Part shown: positions 15,270 through 28,239 of the stretch, piece by piece
Position numbering within the stretch: the first letter of the stretch is position 1
Layout of the letters: each line of letters starts with the position of its first letter
Source of the DNA: Vanilla planifolia
Lineage: Eukaryota > Streptophyta > Magnoliopsida > Asparagales > Orchidaceae
Direction: 5' to 3'
Length of the DNA stretch: 64,000 nt
Assembly (NCBI GenBank): GCA_023846275.1
Contig: JAIUJO010000082.1
Span: 1,633,922-1,697,921, forward strand
Made by a program: the position numbers and the translations under genes
The notes under the pieces: generated by a model
What the model was told of the DNA's origin: nothing
Databases searched by the model: none
The model's input: only the letters and a program-made list of their open reading frames with translations

Positions 15270-15305
15270 ATTACTAAATAACTCTAAAGAGATCAAGTGT
15301 AGCAT
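15270..15305. other. Orientation switch, plus to minus (joint 1)
   Basis: On the left, the plus unit reads up to TATTACTAAATAACTCTAAA. From about 15288 the sequence is GAGATCAAGTGTAGCATCCT, which is the reverse complement of the TGTTACACTTGATCTC region. The plus side stops roughly 100 bp past the dyad segment and the minus side restarts near that segment, so this is not a perfect mirror. CTAAA is expected on both sides (plus CTCTAAATCTCC; minus ACTAAAGAGATC), so a 5-base shared sequence lies at the joint. Confidence 0.8.
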
Positions 15306-17794
15306 CCTTAACAATCAAATAAGATATGAAAACAAATGTCTCAAAAACTCATGCAAAGGACCAAAATAAGCCCATGCTTCTTTCATTTCAATCAAACTAT
15401 GTTTGTTTTATCAAATAAGGTTAGTGTTCAATGATGTTTGCTTTTTTGCAAGCAAACCATATTTGGAATTACTATTAGTTACCAAAGCATAAAACAATAA
15501 ATAGTGAAGTACTATTATTATAATGCTAAGTGAATATATGTTAATGTTAAAAATGAAATATGTTGAATAACTCTATTATAAATTAGTCAAAATTGTGTGA
15601 AGGGCACACATGATGAAATTTACATTTAAATAGTAATATAGTCAAACCAAAGCATAAAAATTTTAAAAAATGAGAAAAATTATAAGGGAAAGTTGCTTTC
15701 CTAGATTGCAAGGACATTAAGGGTAACATCTATGATCATTAAAACTTGTACAAATTAAAATGTCATAAAACTCATATGAGAAGTTTATAAGATAAATAAT
15801 TTTAAAACATAAAAATGAATACTCAAATGTTCACATCTCATTAAGACATGCCTAAAAATTTTAAATCAAACACTGTTTACAAATGAGTTAAATTATGTAG
15901 GAGTTTCACATTGCAAGGATATAAGGTGATCAAGTGTATCATCATAGATCTTCAAATCAAGTAGAAATGATAAGGTCCCATAAAACATACAAAAAGTATA
16001 AAAAATAAAATATTTTAAAACATTAAAATAAATTCTATAGTCGATTGAGCTCAACAAGACTCGTCCAACAATATTTATTTCATCTTACATGGACTTAATT
16101 TGTAATTATTATAAATTAAGAAAACAAATAAGAATAAATATTAATAATTTTCATTTCTATATTACATAAATCTATATTAAAGTTAAAATGAGATTAATTA
16201 AAGCAATAGAATATAAGCAAACCATGATGAAGCAAATGTCACTATTAATGAGAAGTAGAGTTACATAGTTAAATAAAAAATTCAAAGAGAAACATTTACG
16301 AGAATGAGTTAAAAAGTGGGGCAAAATTACATTATATGATACAAATTAAAATGTCTAATAAAGAATGATAATATCTATAAAAATTATTAGAAAATGAAAA
16401 ATTAATGTTTGATTAGATAGAACTTGTTGAAACATGTCCAACAACATCTAATTCATCTTAATTAGACCTCATCTAGATTTATCATGAATTACAAAAAAAG
16501 AGATTGTTTTTTTAATACTAAGCAAGTATTTATTGTGCTAAAATAGCAAAACTTAAAATAAAATAACAAAACTAAATCAATGAGAAAAATAATAAAATTG
16601 AACATATAACATGATAAATCATGTAAGATTAGTCCAATGACACTTGCTTCCTCTTAATTTGACATGATTTGGAATCACTATGACTTATAGAAGTAAATAA
16701 GGAGAAATCATACAAGATTATTTATATAAATTACATATTAAATCTAAAAATAGATAAATTGAAGGAATGTGATAAAACAACATCAAAGCCATCAACAGAT
16801 CACAAAAGAGGTGATTGAGAATTCAATAGTAATATAATTAATTCAAAGAAAAAATGTTGAGAAAATGAAAAATATTGCATGGGAAAGTAAAATTCATTCC
16901 ACTTTAGAGTTTGAGTGTATCATCTTATATCATCAAATAAGAAATTGACTAAAGCGTCTTATAAAGTGTCAAAAAACTTTAGAAAGAGTAATATTTAAAA
17001 ATGTAGAAATTAATATTTGGTTAGGGAGACCTCATTGAGTTAAGTTTAATGACAATTTTTTATGTCAACTGAAACCTTTGTAGAATTACTATAAATAACA
17101 AAAGTAAACATGCATAAAATATAATAATTTTTTACCTTTAAATAAATAAATATTAAAACAAATAGTGATAATTTAAACTTCTAAGTTATAACTTTATGAA
17201 AGTCATATATAGGTCATATAGAAGGGGAATTAGGGTCTCTATCACATGATAAAATGATAGGAAAACATTTAAACAAATGAGATAAATTGTATATCAAATA
17301 TGCATTAAAAGATACAAAGGAGATCAAGTGTAACATTTTTTATTGTTTAATCATGAACAAGTAAAACTAATTCATAAAGCATGCCAAAGTAAAAAAAATA
17401 TTTAAAACATAAAATTTTTTTTAGATGGAGCTCATTAAGACAAATAAAATGATGTTTGCGTCATCATGATTAGAGCTTGTTTGGAAATACAGTGATTTAC
17501 CAAATTAATAAAAAAACATAGCAACTAATAGAAATAATTTGAAGCTAAGTAAAGGTCACATGAGATGAGATTTAAAGTTACTTAGGATATAATAAAATCA
17601 AAGAAAAAAAAAGATGAAGAAATGAGATATATTTTGAGGGATTGTTGCATTCCAATAAAATTTTATCAACGAATTAGGTACTAATAAAAGTATCTAATAA
17701 AACATATAGAATCATTACAAATAAAATATTCAAAAATATGAAAAAAAAACTTTTAAATGGATAAAGCTCAACTACATGAGCACAATTTTTTTTT
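15289..17794 (-). repeat. ~420-bp satellite array, minus orientation, ~6 units
   Basis: The family from the first plus block now reads in reverse complement. Landmarks are GTGTAGCATCC/GTAACATC segments near 15300, 15725, 15937, 16915 and 17330, AAAATGAGATTAATTAAAGC-like stretches, and TGTTTCATCTCGATCA-like stretches ahead of ACCTCATTTGGAATTACTA. The strand is A-rich, in contrast to the T-rich block on the left. It ends where the LTR-like insert begins, just after TTGTCTCGATCA at about 17797-17808. Confidence 0.88.
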
Positions 17795-18475
17795 GTCTCG
17801 ATCATGTTTTCTTGTTAACCAAAAGCTATGGTGTCTTGCGGGAAGATGACAAACCCTAGGTACTTTTAGTGATTTTGAATAAACAAATTATTTAATTTGA
17901 GATAGTCAAAGCTCATGTTCATGGGAGAACTTAAGAAAAAAGTTATGAAAATATTGATTTTCATTAAGGTTATATTGGATTGAGTAGAAAACAACAAAAA
18001 GATACATTATGAATTTAATTTTATGTATTTTAATTTTTTTTGTTGATCAGAAAGTTATGCTTGATCAATATTTATTGTTAGTTGCAAAAATAAATTTTTT
18101 TAAACTAATTAGCTTAGAAAAATATCAAGTTACCAAAACATAATCCATTTTCCTTGACCATCTTGAGAATAATTTTATTTTTTTATCATATCTTATATTT
18201 GCTTAATAACTTTTAAAAATCAGCCATTTTAATTATGATAATTAGTTAGTAAAAAATAACACTAATTAAAAGAATGATAAAATAGGAACTAACTTAATAC
18301 GAATTAAAGCGAAAGGTATTCAGAGCACTTAAAACCTTCTGGTATTATCAATGTGCAAGGAATGTTTGTCACTAAACTCATTCGCTAATGTTGGTAACCC
18401 CAAACAAGGTTTAATTTGTTTGTTGATCTAGTTTTTACTCCATCAACATATAAAGTATTTAAAATTTAACAACAT
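17795..18475 (+). mobile_element. LTR-like fossil fragment (copy A), possible solo LTR of a copia-type element
   Basis: This insert breaks the satellite. It resembles the first ~600 bp of the insert at 26146. Shared segments in the same order are a TCTTGTTAACC/GTTGTTAACC start, a GATGACAAACC/GATGATAACACACC segment, TCATGTTCATGGGAGAAC versus TTGTGTTCATGGGAGAAC, an AATTATGATAATTAGTTAGT-like stretch, and a TATTCAGAGCACTT/TATCATGAGCATCT segment followed by similar GC-richer sequence. It is clearly less AT-rich near its right end (18300-18440). A start with TG after the satellite and a CA near 18470 would fit an LTR, but I see no target-site duplication. Treated as an old, broken fragment; LTR identity is an inference from the partner copy lying upstream of gag. 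Confidence 0.5.
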
Positions 18476-21419
18476 TAGGTGTGACAACTTGATCATCAAA
18501 TCAGATACGAATAAAAATCTTTCCTAAATTTTATAAAATATTTAGAAAATGAAGTATTCAAAAATGTTGAAGAAATTGCTTAATGAGACAGAGTTTGGGA
18601 ATATGAGCCTAAAAAATTACTTCTTCTTTATTTGACCTTATTTGGAATTACTATAGATGATTATAATAAATGAGCACTGTTAATAGCAAAGTACTATTTC
18701 AATATTAATTAAAATACTATTGCAACTTAAATGAGATAAATTTAATTGTAATAGTCGCATGAGAATACATTTATAGTAAAATATTAAATATGTAAATAAT
18801 TATAAATAATTCTTTTAATATTAAAGAAAACTATAACATTATTTAAATAAGTTAAATTGATTCAATGTAATATAACCAAATAAATATAATATGCAAATCA
18901 CATTAGAAGTTATTATAGTTATATAGTAATAAAAATATCAATATAAATAATTTGAAGAGATGAGATTAACTTTACATAAAATTTCCATTCTATGATACTA
19001 AATAGATTGAGTGTGGCTTTCTAAATTGCGAAACTGTGCTATTCCTTACACATCCAATGATGTTCATTTAATCTATATTTGACCTAGTTTTGAATAACAT
19101 TGAATTGCCCTAATGGAAAATGTTAATTAATAAAAATAGTTATTATAATGAAAATAAATATTTATTGAAGTTAAAATGAGATGAATTGAAATAATTTAAT
19201 ATAATAATATCAAGTTGATATAAATGTAGCATGTTATAAGATACAGAGATTTAAAGTAAAATAATCAATCCAATACAAACTTTTGAAAAAATCTCATAAA
19301 CTGTTTGGAAAAGTTCATTTTCAAGATTCACAGGAGACCGAGATTAATAATTATAACCATTAAATAAAGTAAAAATTGATGTGTTTATTAAAATGATCAA
19401 ACACTTAAAAAATATTAAATAGAATAAAAATAAATATTTATTTGTATTTAGCAAACTGAGATAAGTCCAATCAATTTTATTTCGTCTTAATTGGACTTTA
19501 TTTAAAAATATTATAAATGACCATATTAAATAAGCATGAATAAAAAAAGAGTACTACTTTAATTTTAAGTAGATATACATTAAATGTTAAAGAAGATGAA
19601 AGGAGTTGACATAATATAGCATAACTAAAGTGATGTATAGATCACACAATTAGAGATTTAGAGTTGCATCACAATATAGGCAAATGAAAGAAAAAAATTA
19701 GAGCAAATAAGAAAAATTGTATAGGAAAGTTATATTCCAATATAATATAGTGATAAAGTGTAACACGCTCTACTGTCAAATTAGGTATAAATAAAATTGT
19801 CATAAAATGATAATAAATCATAGAGAATAAAAAATTAAAAAATACAAAAAAAATTAAATTGGATGTATGCTGTTGAGATAATTCCAGTGAGCATTTATTT
19901 TGTCTCACACGGACCTCATTTGGAATTTTTATGAATTATAAAATTAAATAAGAATAGATAACAAAAGTTATTCTTTTAACATTAAATGTGAATATATTAA
20001 ACCAGAAAGTAGACATATTTTAACAATGTTAAATAACCAAAACATGCCAACATAAACATCACCTTAGAAGAGATTTATAGTTATGAAGTAATATAACCAA
20101 ATCAAAGTAAAAAACTACAAAAAAAGAAAAAAAATTTACAATAAAGTTTTATTTGAAGACACCAGGTATGCTAAGTTTGACATTCTCCATCATTAAATTC
20201 TGTGCAAATTAGAATGTTTTGTTAAGTGTGCCAAATCCTTTAATAATAAAATAGTTATAAAAATAGAAATTAATATTTAAGGTGATAGAGTGCACCAAAA
20301 GAAGTCCAATGACATTTGTTTGATCTCGATCAAACCATATTTTGAATTATTATGAATTTAAAATTTAAATGGCTTAAAAAATAATAAATTATTAGTTTAA
20401 TATAAATTTAGTATATATAAATACTAAAATGAGATTAATTACACAATTGTTATATAACCCATTCAAATGGATATAGATGAGAGACTTAGAATTTCATAGT
20501 AATAAATCCACATCAAAGTAAAAATTTTTAAGAAATGAGAAAAGTTGCATTGCAAAGTTTTACCGAGTTATAAAAAGTAGATCATGTGCAACATCATCGA
20601 TCAACAAATCTCGTGCAAATCAATGTGTCTTGTAAAGCATGTCAAAACCTTAATAAAAATATTTAAAAATGTAGAGTGATATACTAATTTAGCCAAATCA
20701 AAGCAAAAACGTTAATGAAATAAGAAATATGTTAATTACATTCCAAGTTGCGATTGTGATCCATTGTAACAACCCTAATCATTAAATCAAGCAGGAATCA
20801 AAATCTCTTGTAAAGGACACCAAAATCATAAAAAATAAAATACTTAAATGTTGAGCAATTATTATTTAAATAGATGGAGCTGATCGAGTTGATTCCAAAG
20901 TCATCATTTTGCCTTGTTTAATCATTCTTTTGAATTACAATAAATTTCTAAAATAAATAAATAGCAATAATAATATATTCCTATTTTTATATTTTGCAAG
21001 AAAATATATTAAAGGTTAAATAAGATAAATTAAAAAACTATAATATAACAAAATCAATGCAATGTGAAGTTACATGGGACGTATTTAGAGTCACATATTA
21101 TAATAACCCAAATAAAGAAAAAACTTGAAAAAATTAAATTGATTATGTAAGAAAGCTGTATTACATGATACTAAATAGATGAAGTGCAACATCCATAACA
21201 ATAAAACAAGATATGAGACACTATAGCTCGTAAAACTTGTGAAAACCTCAAGAATAATGTTTTCAAAAATTAAAAAAATTAAACATGTGATTCGATAAAG
21301 CTTATAATAAGAAGTCTATTGACATTCTCTTCATCTTGATTAAATAATGAAAAGAACTATTAAAAATTATTAGAGTAATATAAAAAATAATAATATTAAA
21401 TTTTATTTTAATTTTAAGC

Positions 21420-21435
21420 ATATATATATATATAT
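21420..21435. repeat. (AT)n microsatellite inside a minus satellite unit
   Basis: A pure alternating run follows TTTTAAGC and precedes TTAAATTTAATGAGATAAAT. In minus orientation this is again the position of the unit's native TAAATATATATTAAAGT segment. Confidence 0.88.
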
Positions 21436-24400
21436 TTAAATTTAATGAGATAAATAACCTTAAAAAATTTTAAAATAAAAGATTATTATACAAGAAAAGC
21501 AATTTCTAACACACTAAAAAGATGGAAGGTAGCATTCTCAAATGTCAAATATGGTATGCATCAAAATACCTCGAAAAGCATACCAAACAAATACTTTTTT
21601 AAAAAATATATAATATTTAATAGTTAAAAAGATATAACTCATTGAGATGACATTGACTGTGGTTGTTTCATCATGATCAAACCTCATTTAGAATTACTAA
21701 AAAAGTATCGAAGTTAAAAAGCAAATCCAATGATAAAGTACTATTTTAAATTTAAGTAAATGTATATTAAAATAAAAATTAGACAAGTTGTAACAAAGTA
21801 AGAAACGCAAATCAAAGGATTGAAAAGGTAACATGAGAAAAGACTTAGAGTTTAATAATAACATAAACAAGTCAAGATGAAAATTTTGAAGAAATGAGAT
21901 GAATTATACAAAAGAGTCATATTTGAAGGAGCAAAAGAGGATGACGAAAAATCCTAGATCATTATATAAGGTACAAATGTAAATGTCTCAAAACATTTGT
22001 TGAAATACTAGAGAATAAAATTCTTAATAATTTAAAAATGGATGGTTAATTATGTAGTGCTCATTGATATGACTCAAAAGATATTTCTTCGATAAAAATG
22101 AGACATAATTTGGAATTATTGTGAATTACCAAGTTAAATAAAAATAAATAAATATATATTATTATTGTAATATTAAATAAATAGCTTTTAAGGCTTAAAT
22201 GAGATAAATAAAAGAAAAATGTGATAAGGCCAATTCAAAATTGTATAATTATCACACGAGAAAATATTTTGAGTTACATAACAATATAGTAAAATCAATG
22301 CAAGAATTTTCATGTTACAAATCAGTTCAAGTGTAACATTATCGATAATCTAATAAGGTTCAATCAAAATGACTCTTAAAGCAACTTGAAACCCAAAAAA
22401 TTCGAACATTCAAACTTGAAAAAAAAAGAAATATTTAATTAGATATAGCTTGTTGGGATGAGTCCAATGACATGTTTCATCTATCTAACCACTTTGCTAT
22501 TACAATAATTTTTTAATTAAATTCATATAAATAATAAAAAATTAATAATTTTAATTTTTATGGAATATACATTATTACCTGAATATAATCAATTGAACAA
22601 ATTTAATATAACTAAATAAAAGTAATGTAAAGGTCACAAAAGTATAGATTTTGAGTTAAATAGTAAAATAATCAAATAAAAGTGAAAATTTTGAAAAGGC
22701 TAAATTGTATAGAAATATTTTATTCCAAGATACTATGGAGATCAAGTATAATATCAATAATGATCAATTATGAAACTAATACAAATGTCTATCAAAACTT
22801 AAAAAACCATCAAAGCAAAAACTTTTTAAAAAATAGAAATTAATTTTTTTTGGATAGTGCTTTATAGTGTAAGTCCAATGATATTTGTTTTTCCTTTAAT
22901 TAATGTAATATAACCAAATAAAAGTTATGTAAAGTTCACAAGAGTTAAGATTTATAGTTGCATAGTGATAAAACAAAATGATAAAAAAGTTTGAAGAAAA
23001 TAAAATAAATTACATAGAAATTTGAATACATAGTTGTCAATGATATCAAACATAAAATACTTAATCACCAAACTAGGACTGAATCAAATGTCTAATAAAG
23101 CATACAAAAACAATAAAAAGAATTTTTCTTAAAAAAAACCAAACCAAATATTTAATTCGATAGCTCAAGTTAAAATTGGTCTGACAACTTTTGTTTCATC
23201 CCAACAAAAAGATTTTTTGATTTACTAAGATTAACTAAAATAAAAAGGTACAAAAACAATAATTATAGAATTAATATTAACTTAATGAATATTTAAGCTA
23301 AAATGAGATGAATCAATGAAATATAATCTAAGCAAATGAAAGCTATGTAAATGTCAAATGAAAAAAGGTTTAGACTTATACAGTAACATAACTAAATCAA
23401 AAAGAACAATTTGTAAAAATGAGAAATTATACTTGACTCAAAATTTCCTAGGACATTCAGTGGAGCATCCAAGATCATTAAATTAGGTATGAATAGAAAT
23501 GTCACATAAAACATACCAATCCCATGAAAGAAAAGTAATTAAAAATATAGAAATGAATATTTATTAGATAGATCTCATCAAGATGAGTCTAATAAAATTT
23601 TCTTCCTCTTAATCAAAACTTATTTTTAATTATTATGAATTACAAAAATAAATAAGTTCAAATAATGATAAATTATTATTTTTATATTAAAATAAATATA
23701 ATCTAAAGTTCAATGAGATAAATTAAAGCAATGTAAGATAACCAAATAAATGAAAAAAATTATTAAATTAGATAAATTTTACGAGAAGTTGCATTCAGAG
23801 ATACAAAAGAGCTCGAGTTATCCTTAATCATTAAACTAGTTAGAAATTGAAATACCTTATAAAATAAGGCAAAACTATGAAGAATAAATATTTAAAATAT
23901 ATAAATAAAAATTTAAATACATACATCTATTAAAGCATAATCCAATAAATTTTTTTTATCTCAATTAGACCTCATTTAGAATTGTAGTTTTTACAAAAGT
24001 AAATAAGCTGAAATAATAATAAACTATTATTTTATTATTAAGTAAATGTTTATTGAAATAAAAATTAGACAATTTGAAAAACTTTAATATAATCAAATGA
24101 ATGAGATGTAATGGTCACATGAGAGGAGAATTAGAGATATATCATAATATAATGAAATCATAGTGAAAAAGTTTAAAAAATGAGATAAATTATATGGGTG
24201 TTATGTCACAAGGTATTATGGAGATGAAGTGTAACATCCTAGATCATTAAATTCAGTAAGGATAAAAATACCTATTAAAGAAATCAAAAACCCTAAAAAA
24301 TAAAATATTTTAAAATATATTAATAAATGTTTATTTTAATAGATCTTAATGATACTGCTCCAGCAACATTTGTCCTTTCTCAATCATTCAAAATTACTGC

Positions 24401-25714
24401 AAAGTGTTAAAAAAATAAATATAAATAGCAAAAAATTATTATTTTAATATTAAGAAACTTATTATAGTTAAAATGAAATTAATTTAAGTAACATAATATA
24501 ATTAAATAATGGTGATGTAAATGTCATAAAAGATGAAATTAAGAGATGCATAGCAAAATTATGAACTCATATTAAAAGCTTTGAAAATATTAGACAAATT
24601 ATTTGAAAAATTAGCTTTCCAAGATACTAAGGTGATCGAATGAAAATTTCTTAGTCATCAAATACTTTTTTGTCAAATGATGATACTTACATCTGAATTA
24701 GTCCATCTTTAGAATTTTTTTAATTATAAGAATTAATAAGCATAAATAATAAAAAAAATATTATATTAATACTAAGTAAGTATTTGTTAAAGTTGAAATG
24801 AAATAAATTGAAACAAAATAATATAAAAAATAAAGGAGGACAAACTTACATTCTGAGATTTTAAGGAGGACATATTTAAAAATATGATAGTCAACTCACG
24901 TGTGAAAAAAATACCTTATAAAAAATGCAAAATTCATTGTAAATTAAATATACAAAAAATTAAAAAATAATTAATGTATTACATTAAAGTAGTTGAGATG
25001 AGCCCAATGATTACTGTTTCCTCTTAGTCGAACCTCACTCGCATTTGCAATGATTTACAAAAATAAATAAAAATAAATAATAATAATTCTTTATACTAAG
25101 TAAATAAATATTAATGTTAAAAATGTTTAAAATGAACCAATGTAATATAACCAAATCAAAGCAATGTAAAAGCACATGAGAAGTGATTTTGAGTTAAATA
25201 GTGATATAAATAAATAAAAGAAAAAAGTTTTAAGGAATGACATAAACTATATAAGAAAGCAAATCTTCAAAACACTATAGAGTTTGAGTAAAATATCTTT
25301 CATTTTTATTTAAGGTATGAATTGAAATCACTCATAAAACATGCAAAAAAGTTTAGAAAATAAAAAAATTTAAAAAAAATAAATATAAATATTTTATTAG
25401 AGACAACTTTGTGAGATAAGTTGAAAGAAATTTATTTCTTATCAATCAGGCCTTACTAACAATTATTATGCATTACTAAACAAAATAGGTAAAAATAATA
25501 ATGAACTTTTTTTTTACTTTTAAATAAATAAGTATTAAATTTGAAATAAAATAAATTGATGTAACAAAATATACCAAATGAAAGTGATACAAAGCTAACT
25601 TGGGAAGCAAATTAGTGTTTCATTATAATATAATAAAACTAAAGAAAACATTTCGAAAAAATGGGATAAATTTTATAAAAAAGTGGTAGTACTTGATACT
25701 ATGGAGGTGAAGTG

Positions 25715-26135
25715 TAATGTCTTTTATGGACTAATATTTTATACTAATAACAATATGTTGTAAAACATGCAAAAATTACAAAATAAAATTTTTAGAAATA
25801 CAAAAATGAATTGTACTAGGATGGAGCTCATTGACATGAGTCCAATGACATTTTCTTCATCCTAATCATACCTCAATTAGAATTACAATAATTTATCAAA
25901 ATAAATAGTCACAACTAATAATAAATGATTTTTTAAACATTAAATAAAAATTTACTAAATGCAAACTAACATAAAATGAAGCAATGTAGTAAATCAAATT
26001 AAAAGTGTTTTGAAGGTCACAGGAGGGTTGATTTAGATTTACTTTGTAGTATAATGAAATCGAAGAAAAATATTTGAAAAACTAAGATAAATTTTAAATG
26101 ATTGTATTATTCAAAGATACTAAGGAGATCGACTG
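25715..26135 (-). repeat. Representative complete minus unit (421 bp)
   Basis: Given as a reference copy. It runs from one TAATGTC/TAACATC segment to the next. In order it holds AATATGTTGTAAAACATGC, AAAATTTTTAGAAATACAAA, GGATGGAGCTCATTGACATG, AGTCCAATGACATTTTCTTC, ATCCTAATCATACCTCAATT, AGAATTACAATAATTTATC, the AT-rich ACTAATAATAAATGATTTTT stretch, and a GTCACAGGAGGGTTGATTTA-like segment. It then closes with AAGATACTAAGGAGATCGAC. This order is the mirror of the plus unit at 41806-42214. Confidence 0.8.
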
Positions 26136-26145
26136 TAACATCCTT

Positions 26146-27990
26146 AATTCCAACAAAGTTTGTTTGATCTCAATGATGTTGTGTTGTTAACCTCTAGCCA
26201 TGTTGCATTATTTGATGATAACACACCAGAAGTATTTCTAATTCATTTTCTTAAGAAAATTTTTAGTTTTATGATAGTAAATGCTTGTGTTCATGGGAGA
26301 ACATAGAGAAGAAGTGAGTAAATATTAAATCTCATGAAGGTTATCTTTGTTGGAATAACAAAGCATAATGAGATAGATCTTTAATTTATTATTAAGTATT
26401 CAAATTTTTCTTTAATTAGAATGCTAAGGTTCATATAATATTTAATACAAGAGATATATATTAATTTTCATTTAAACTGATTGTCTTAAAAAAAGTAATT
26501 GGTTATGGAAAACTTAATTGTCCTTCTTGAGTATCCTAAGAATCATATCATATTTTTAATCAAATCTTAGTATTGTCTTAATTACTTTTTCAAAAAGTAT
26601 GTTATAATTATAAAAATTTATTTGTATCATTAGTAAAAATTAAAATGGTATTAAATCATTAATTAATTTTGAGTACGAACAAAAATTATCATGAGCATCT
26701 GAAACGTGCTAGTTGTCATTGACATTGTAGGTCACTTGTTCGTTTGATGTGTAAAATGTAAAATGTTTAACATTTTATTTTAATAGGATTGTTTGAAGTG
26801 AATTACAATATTTGTAAAGACAAGCCATGCACTACGGAAGAGGAAGAATTAGTGGTCACCAAAGAACTTTTGTCTTTGAGAAGATTTAATGATTGAAGAC
26901 ATGTAGATTAGAAATGATAAGATTTTCAATTTTACTATAAAATAGAATATTAAATTGTTGATTATAAGGTGCTCTTCATTTGTATCAATTTGAAACCCAT
27001 TTAAACTTCTAAATTTTCAAACATCTACTTAATTTAGTAATTGAATGGGATTCTAATTTTTAATTTATTAATCATTTCTTAGTTAAATCCTACTTACATA
27101 TCTTTCCAAAATTCTATTATAAATTTTAGTTAAATTTAAAAAAATTGTTTAAAAGTGTCATATTTAAAAAGAAAAATTATATATCTCTAGCCATATCCCA
27201 AGCATGCTCAAGTGCAATGTTGTCCAATCGAGTAAGCCCAAAAGGGCATTCGAAATTCACATGATAAAAGATAACTAGAATGACCTTCTAATTTCTTTAA
27301 CTAATGTTTTCAATAAATACTAAAGCATTATGAATTGAACAACAATGAACATGATCAAGTGATTAGCACCCCTAACAAGGGCTACATCAAATTCTACAGC
27401 TTCTGACTACTCAAAATTAAAAATTGTTCTAACTATGCATAATTCCTCTATGCTTTCATTTTCTCAATTCTCTTCATAATTTTGAACTCCTTCCTCTCTA
27501 TATTCAACAATAAGCATAAGGAAATTTTTATATTGTTTGTAAGAAATTAATTTCTTGTATTTTTCTTTTTCCTTCAAGTTAAGTAGTTTTGCATTCATGA
27601 AAGCCTGTGTTTTGTTTGATCTCATTAAAAAAAAGTTGGTGTTAAGGTGACAAAATCTTTAGTTATAGTTGAACCAATGAAAAGTAAGGTTTGAGGCAAA
27701 CTTCAAAAAAAAATCTCAAGTATGTTTTAGGTCAAACATATAAAAAGATTAAAAGATTTAACCCTTTTAAACACAAACACCAAAAAACTTTTGTGGTATC
27801 ATTTCAACTTTTATTTCATTTTATTAATAATAAATATTATAAATTAATATATTTATAAATCAAAGTTACCAAGAACATTAAATTACTTTTATAAAGAATT
27901 TTGTAAAAGGAATATTTTGCTAAAATAACCAAGTGCATTTTAGAAGTCACAATTAATCCCCCCCTTTTAAGATTTGAACATTCATTTTGA
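26146..27990 (+). mobile_element. LTR-like fossil (copy B) and adjoining leader of a decayed copia-type element
   Basis: Satellite stops after GTAACATCCTTAATT and foreign sequence begins. Its first ~600 bp (to ~26760) matches the insert at 17795-18475 in segment order. A GATGATAACACACCAG segment (26218-26233) resembles openings seen in LTRs of plant Sirevirus-like copia elements; this is recalled resemblance and not a search result. A run of seven C followed by TTTTAAGATTTGAAC near 27960 and GTGGTTCCTTGC near 28010 could be what is left of the LTR 3' end and primer-binding site, but that is weak. Between ~26780 and 27950 I cannot assign the sequence. A patch at ~27190-27440 is much richer in G+C (up to ~45% per 60 bp) than its surroundings. 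The element is old and broken. Confidence 0.45.
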
Positions 27991-28239
27991 CTTTAATTGT
28001 TATCATTGTGGTTCCTTGCATAGATTGAGTAAAATCAATAGGGTGGTTGTATATTTGATTTTGCAAATTAAATGTGTTTTTAATTATTATTATTTATTAT
28101 TTTTTCTGCATTAATATTAGTAACAAACTTTTAATTTCATTATGTTATGAAATCACTTGATTTTTTTTTTTTTTGTATTTATTTTATTTTACTGTTTAAA
28201 GATTACTTGAACAATGATTAATATTTGTAAAACTTCATA

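Larger units (their letters stand above)
360..15288 (+). repeat. ~420-bp AT-rich satellite array, plus orientation, ~36-38 units
   Basis: A continuous head-to-tail array of diverged units. The dyad/TGTTACAC segment and the following 'nAATGCAACTTTC' segment recur at roughly 5458, 5790, 6200, 6620, 7050 and so on, then 12830, 13190, 13590, 14000, 14400 and 14820. Spacing is about 400-430 bp for complete units and 210-350 bp for units with internal deletions. Other landmarks in each unit, in order, are TTTGGTTATATTAC (twice), ACTTTAATATATATTTAC, GAAACAAATGTCATTGGACT and GAGCTCTATCTAATTAAATA. Neighbouring units look no more alike than distant ones, except for the pair at 4841-5264, so this is old satellite and not a freshly homogenised array. 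The strand is strongly T-rich. Short open frames inside it (for example 1708-1974 and 3380-3613) are low-complexity and I do not regard them as genes. Confidence 0.9.
18476..26145 (-). repeat. ~420-bp satellite array, minus orientation, ~19 units
   Basis: This is the longest uninterrupted minus stretch in the centre of the window. The GTAACATCC-like segment recurs near 19761, 20177, 20589, 21186, 22330, 23463, 24232, 25289, 25715 and 26136. Complete neighbours are 412-426 bp apart (19761 to 20177, 20177 to 20589, 25289 to 25715, 25715 to 26136), and that is the best estimate of the unit length. Internal deletions occur; one example is a unit near 22850-22930 that jumps from ATTTGTTTTTC to AATGTAATATAACCAAATAA. 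Short open frames such as 19669-19908 are low-complexity and not genes. The block ends at TAACATCCTTAATT. Confidence 0.9.

Noticed and set aside
360-15288. CRISPR-like regular repeat array
   Set aside because: Units are long, abutting and diverged throughout. There are no short identical repeats with unique spacers.
17795-18475. Complete solo LTR with target-site duplication
   Set aside because: A TG start and a CA near the end can be picked out, but the flanking bases do not form a duplication and the edges are uncertain, so only an LTR-like fragment is claimed.
27990-28022. Primer-binding site for initiator methionine tRNA
   Set aside because: GTGGTTCCTTGC keeps only part of the usual TGGTATCAGAGC pattern; this is too weak to report as a feature.
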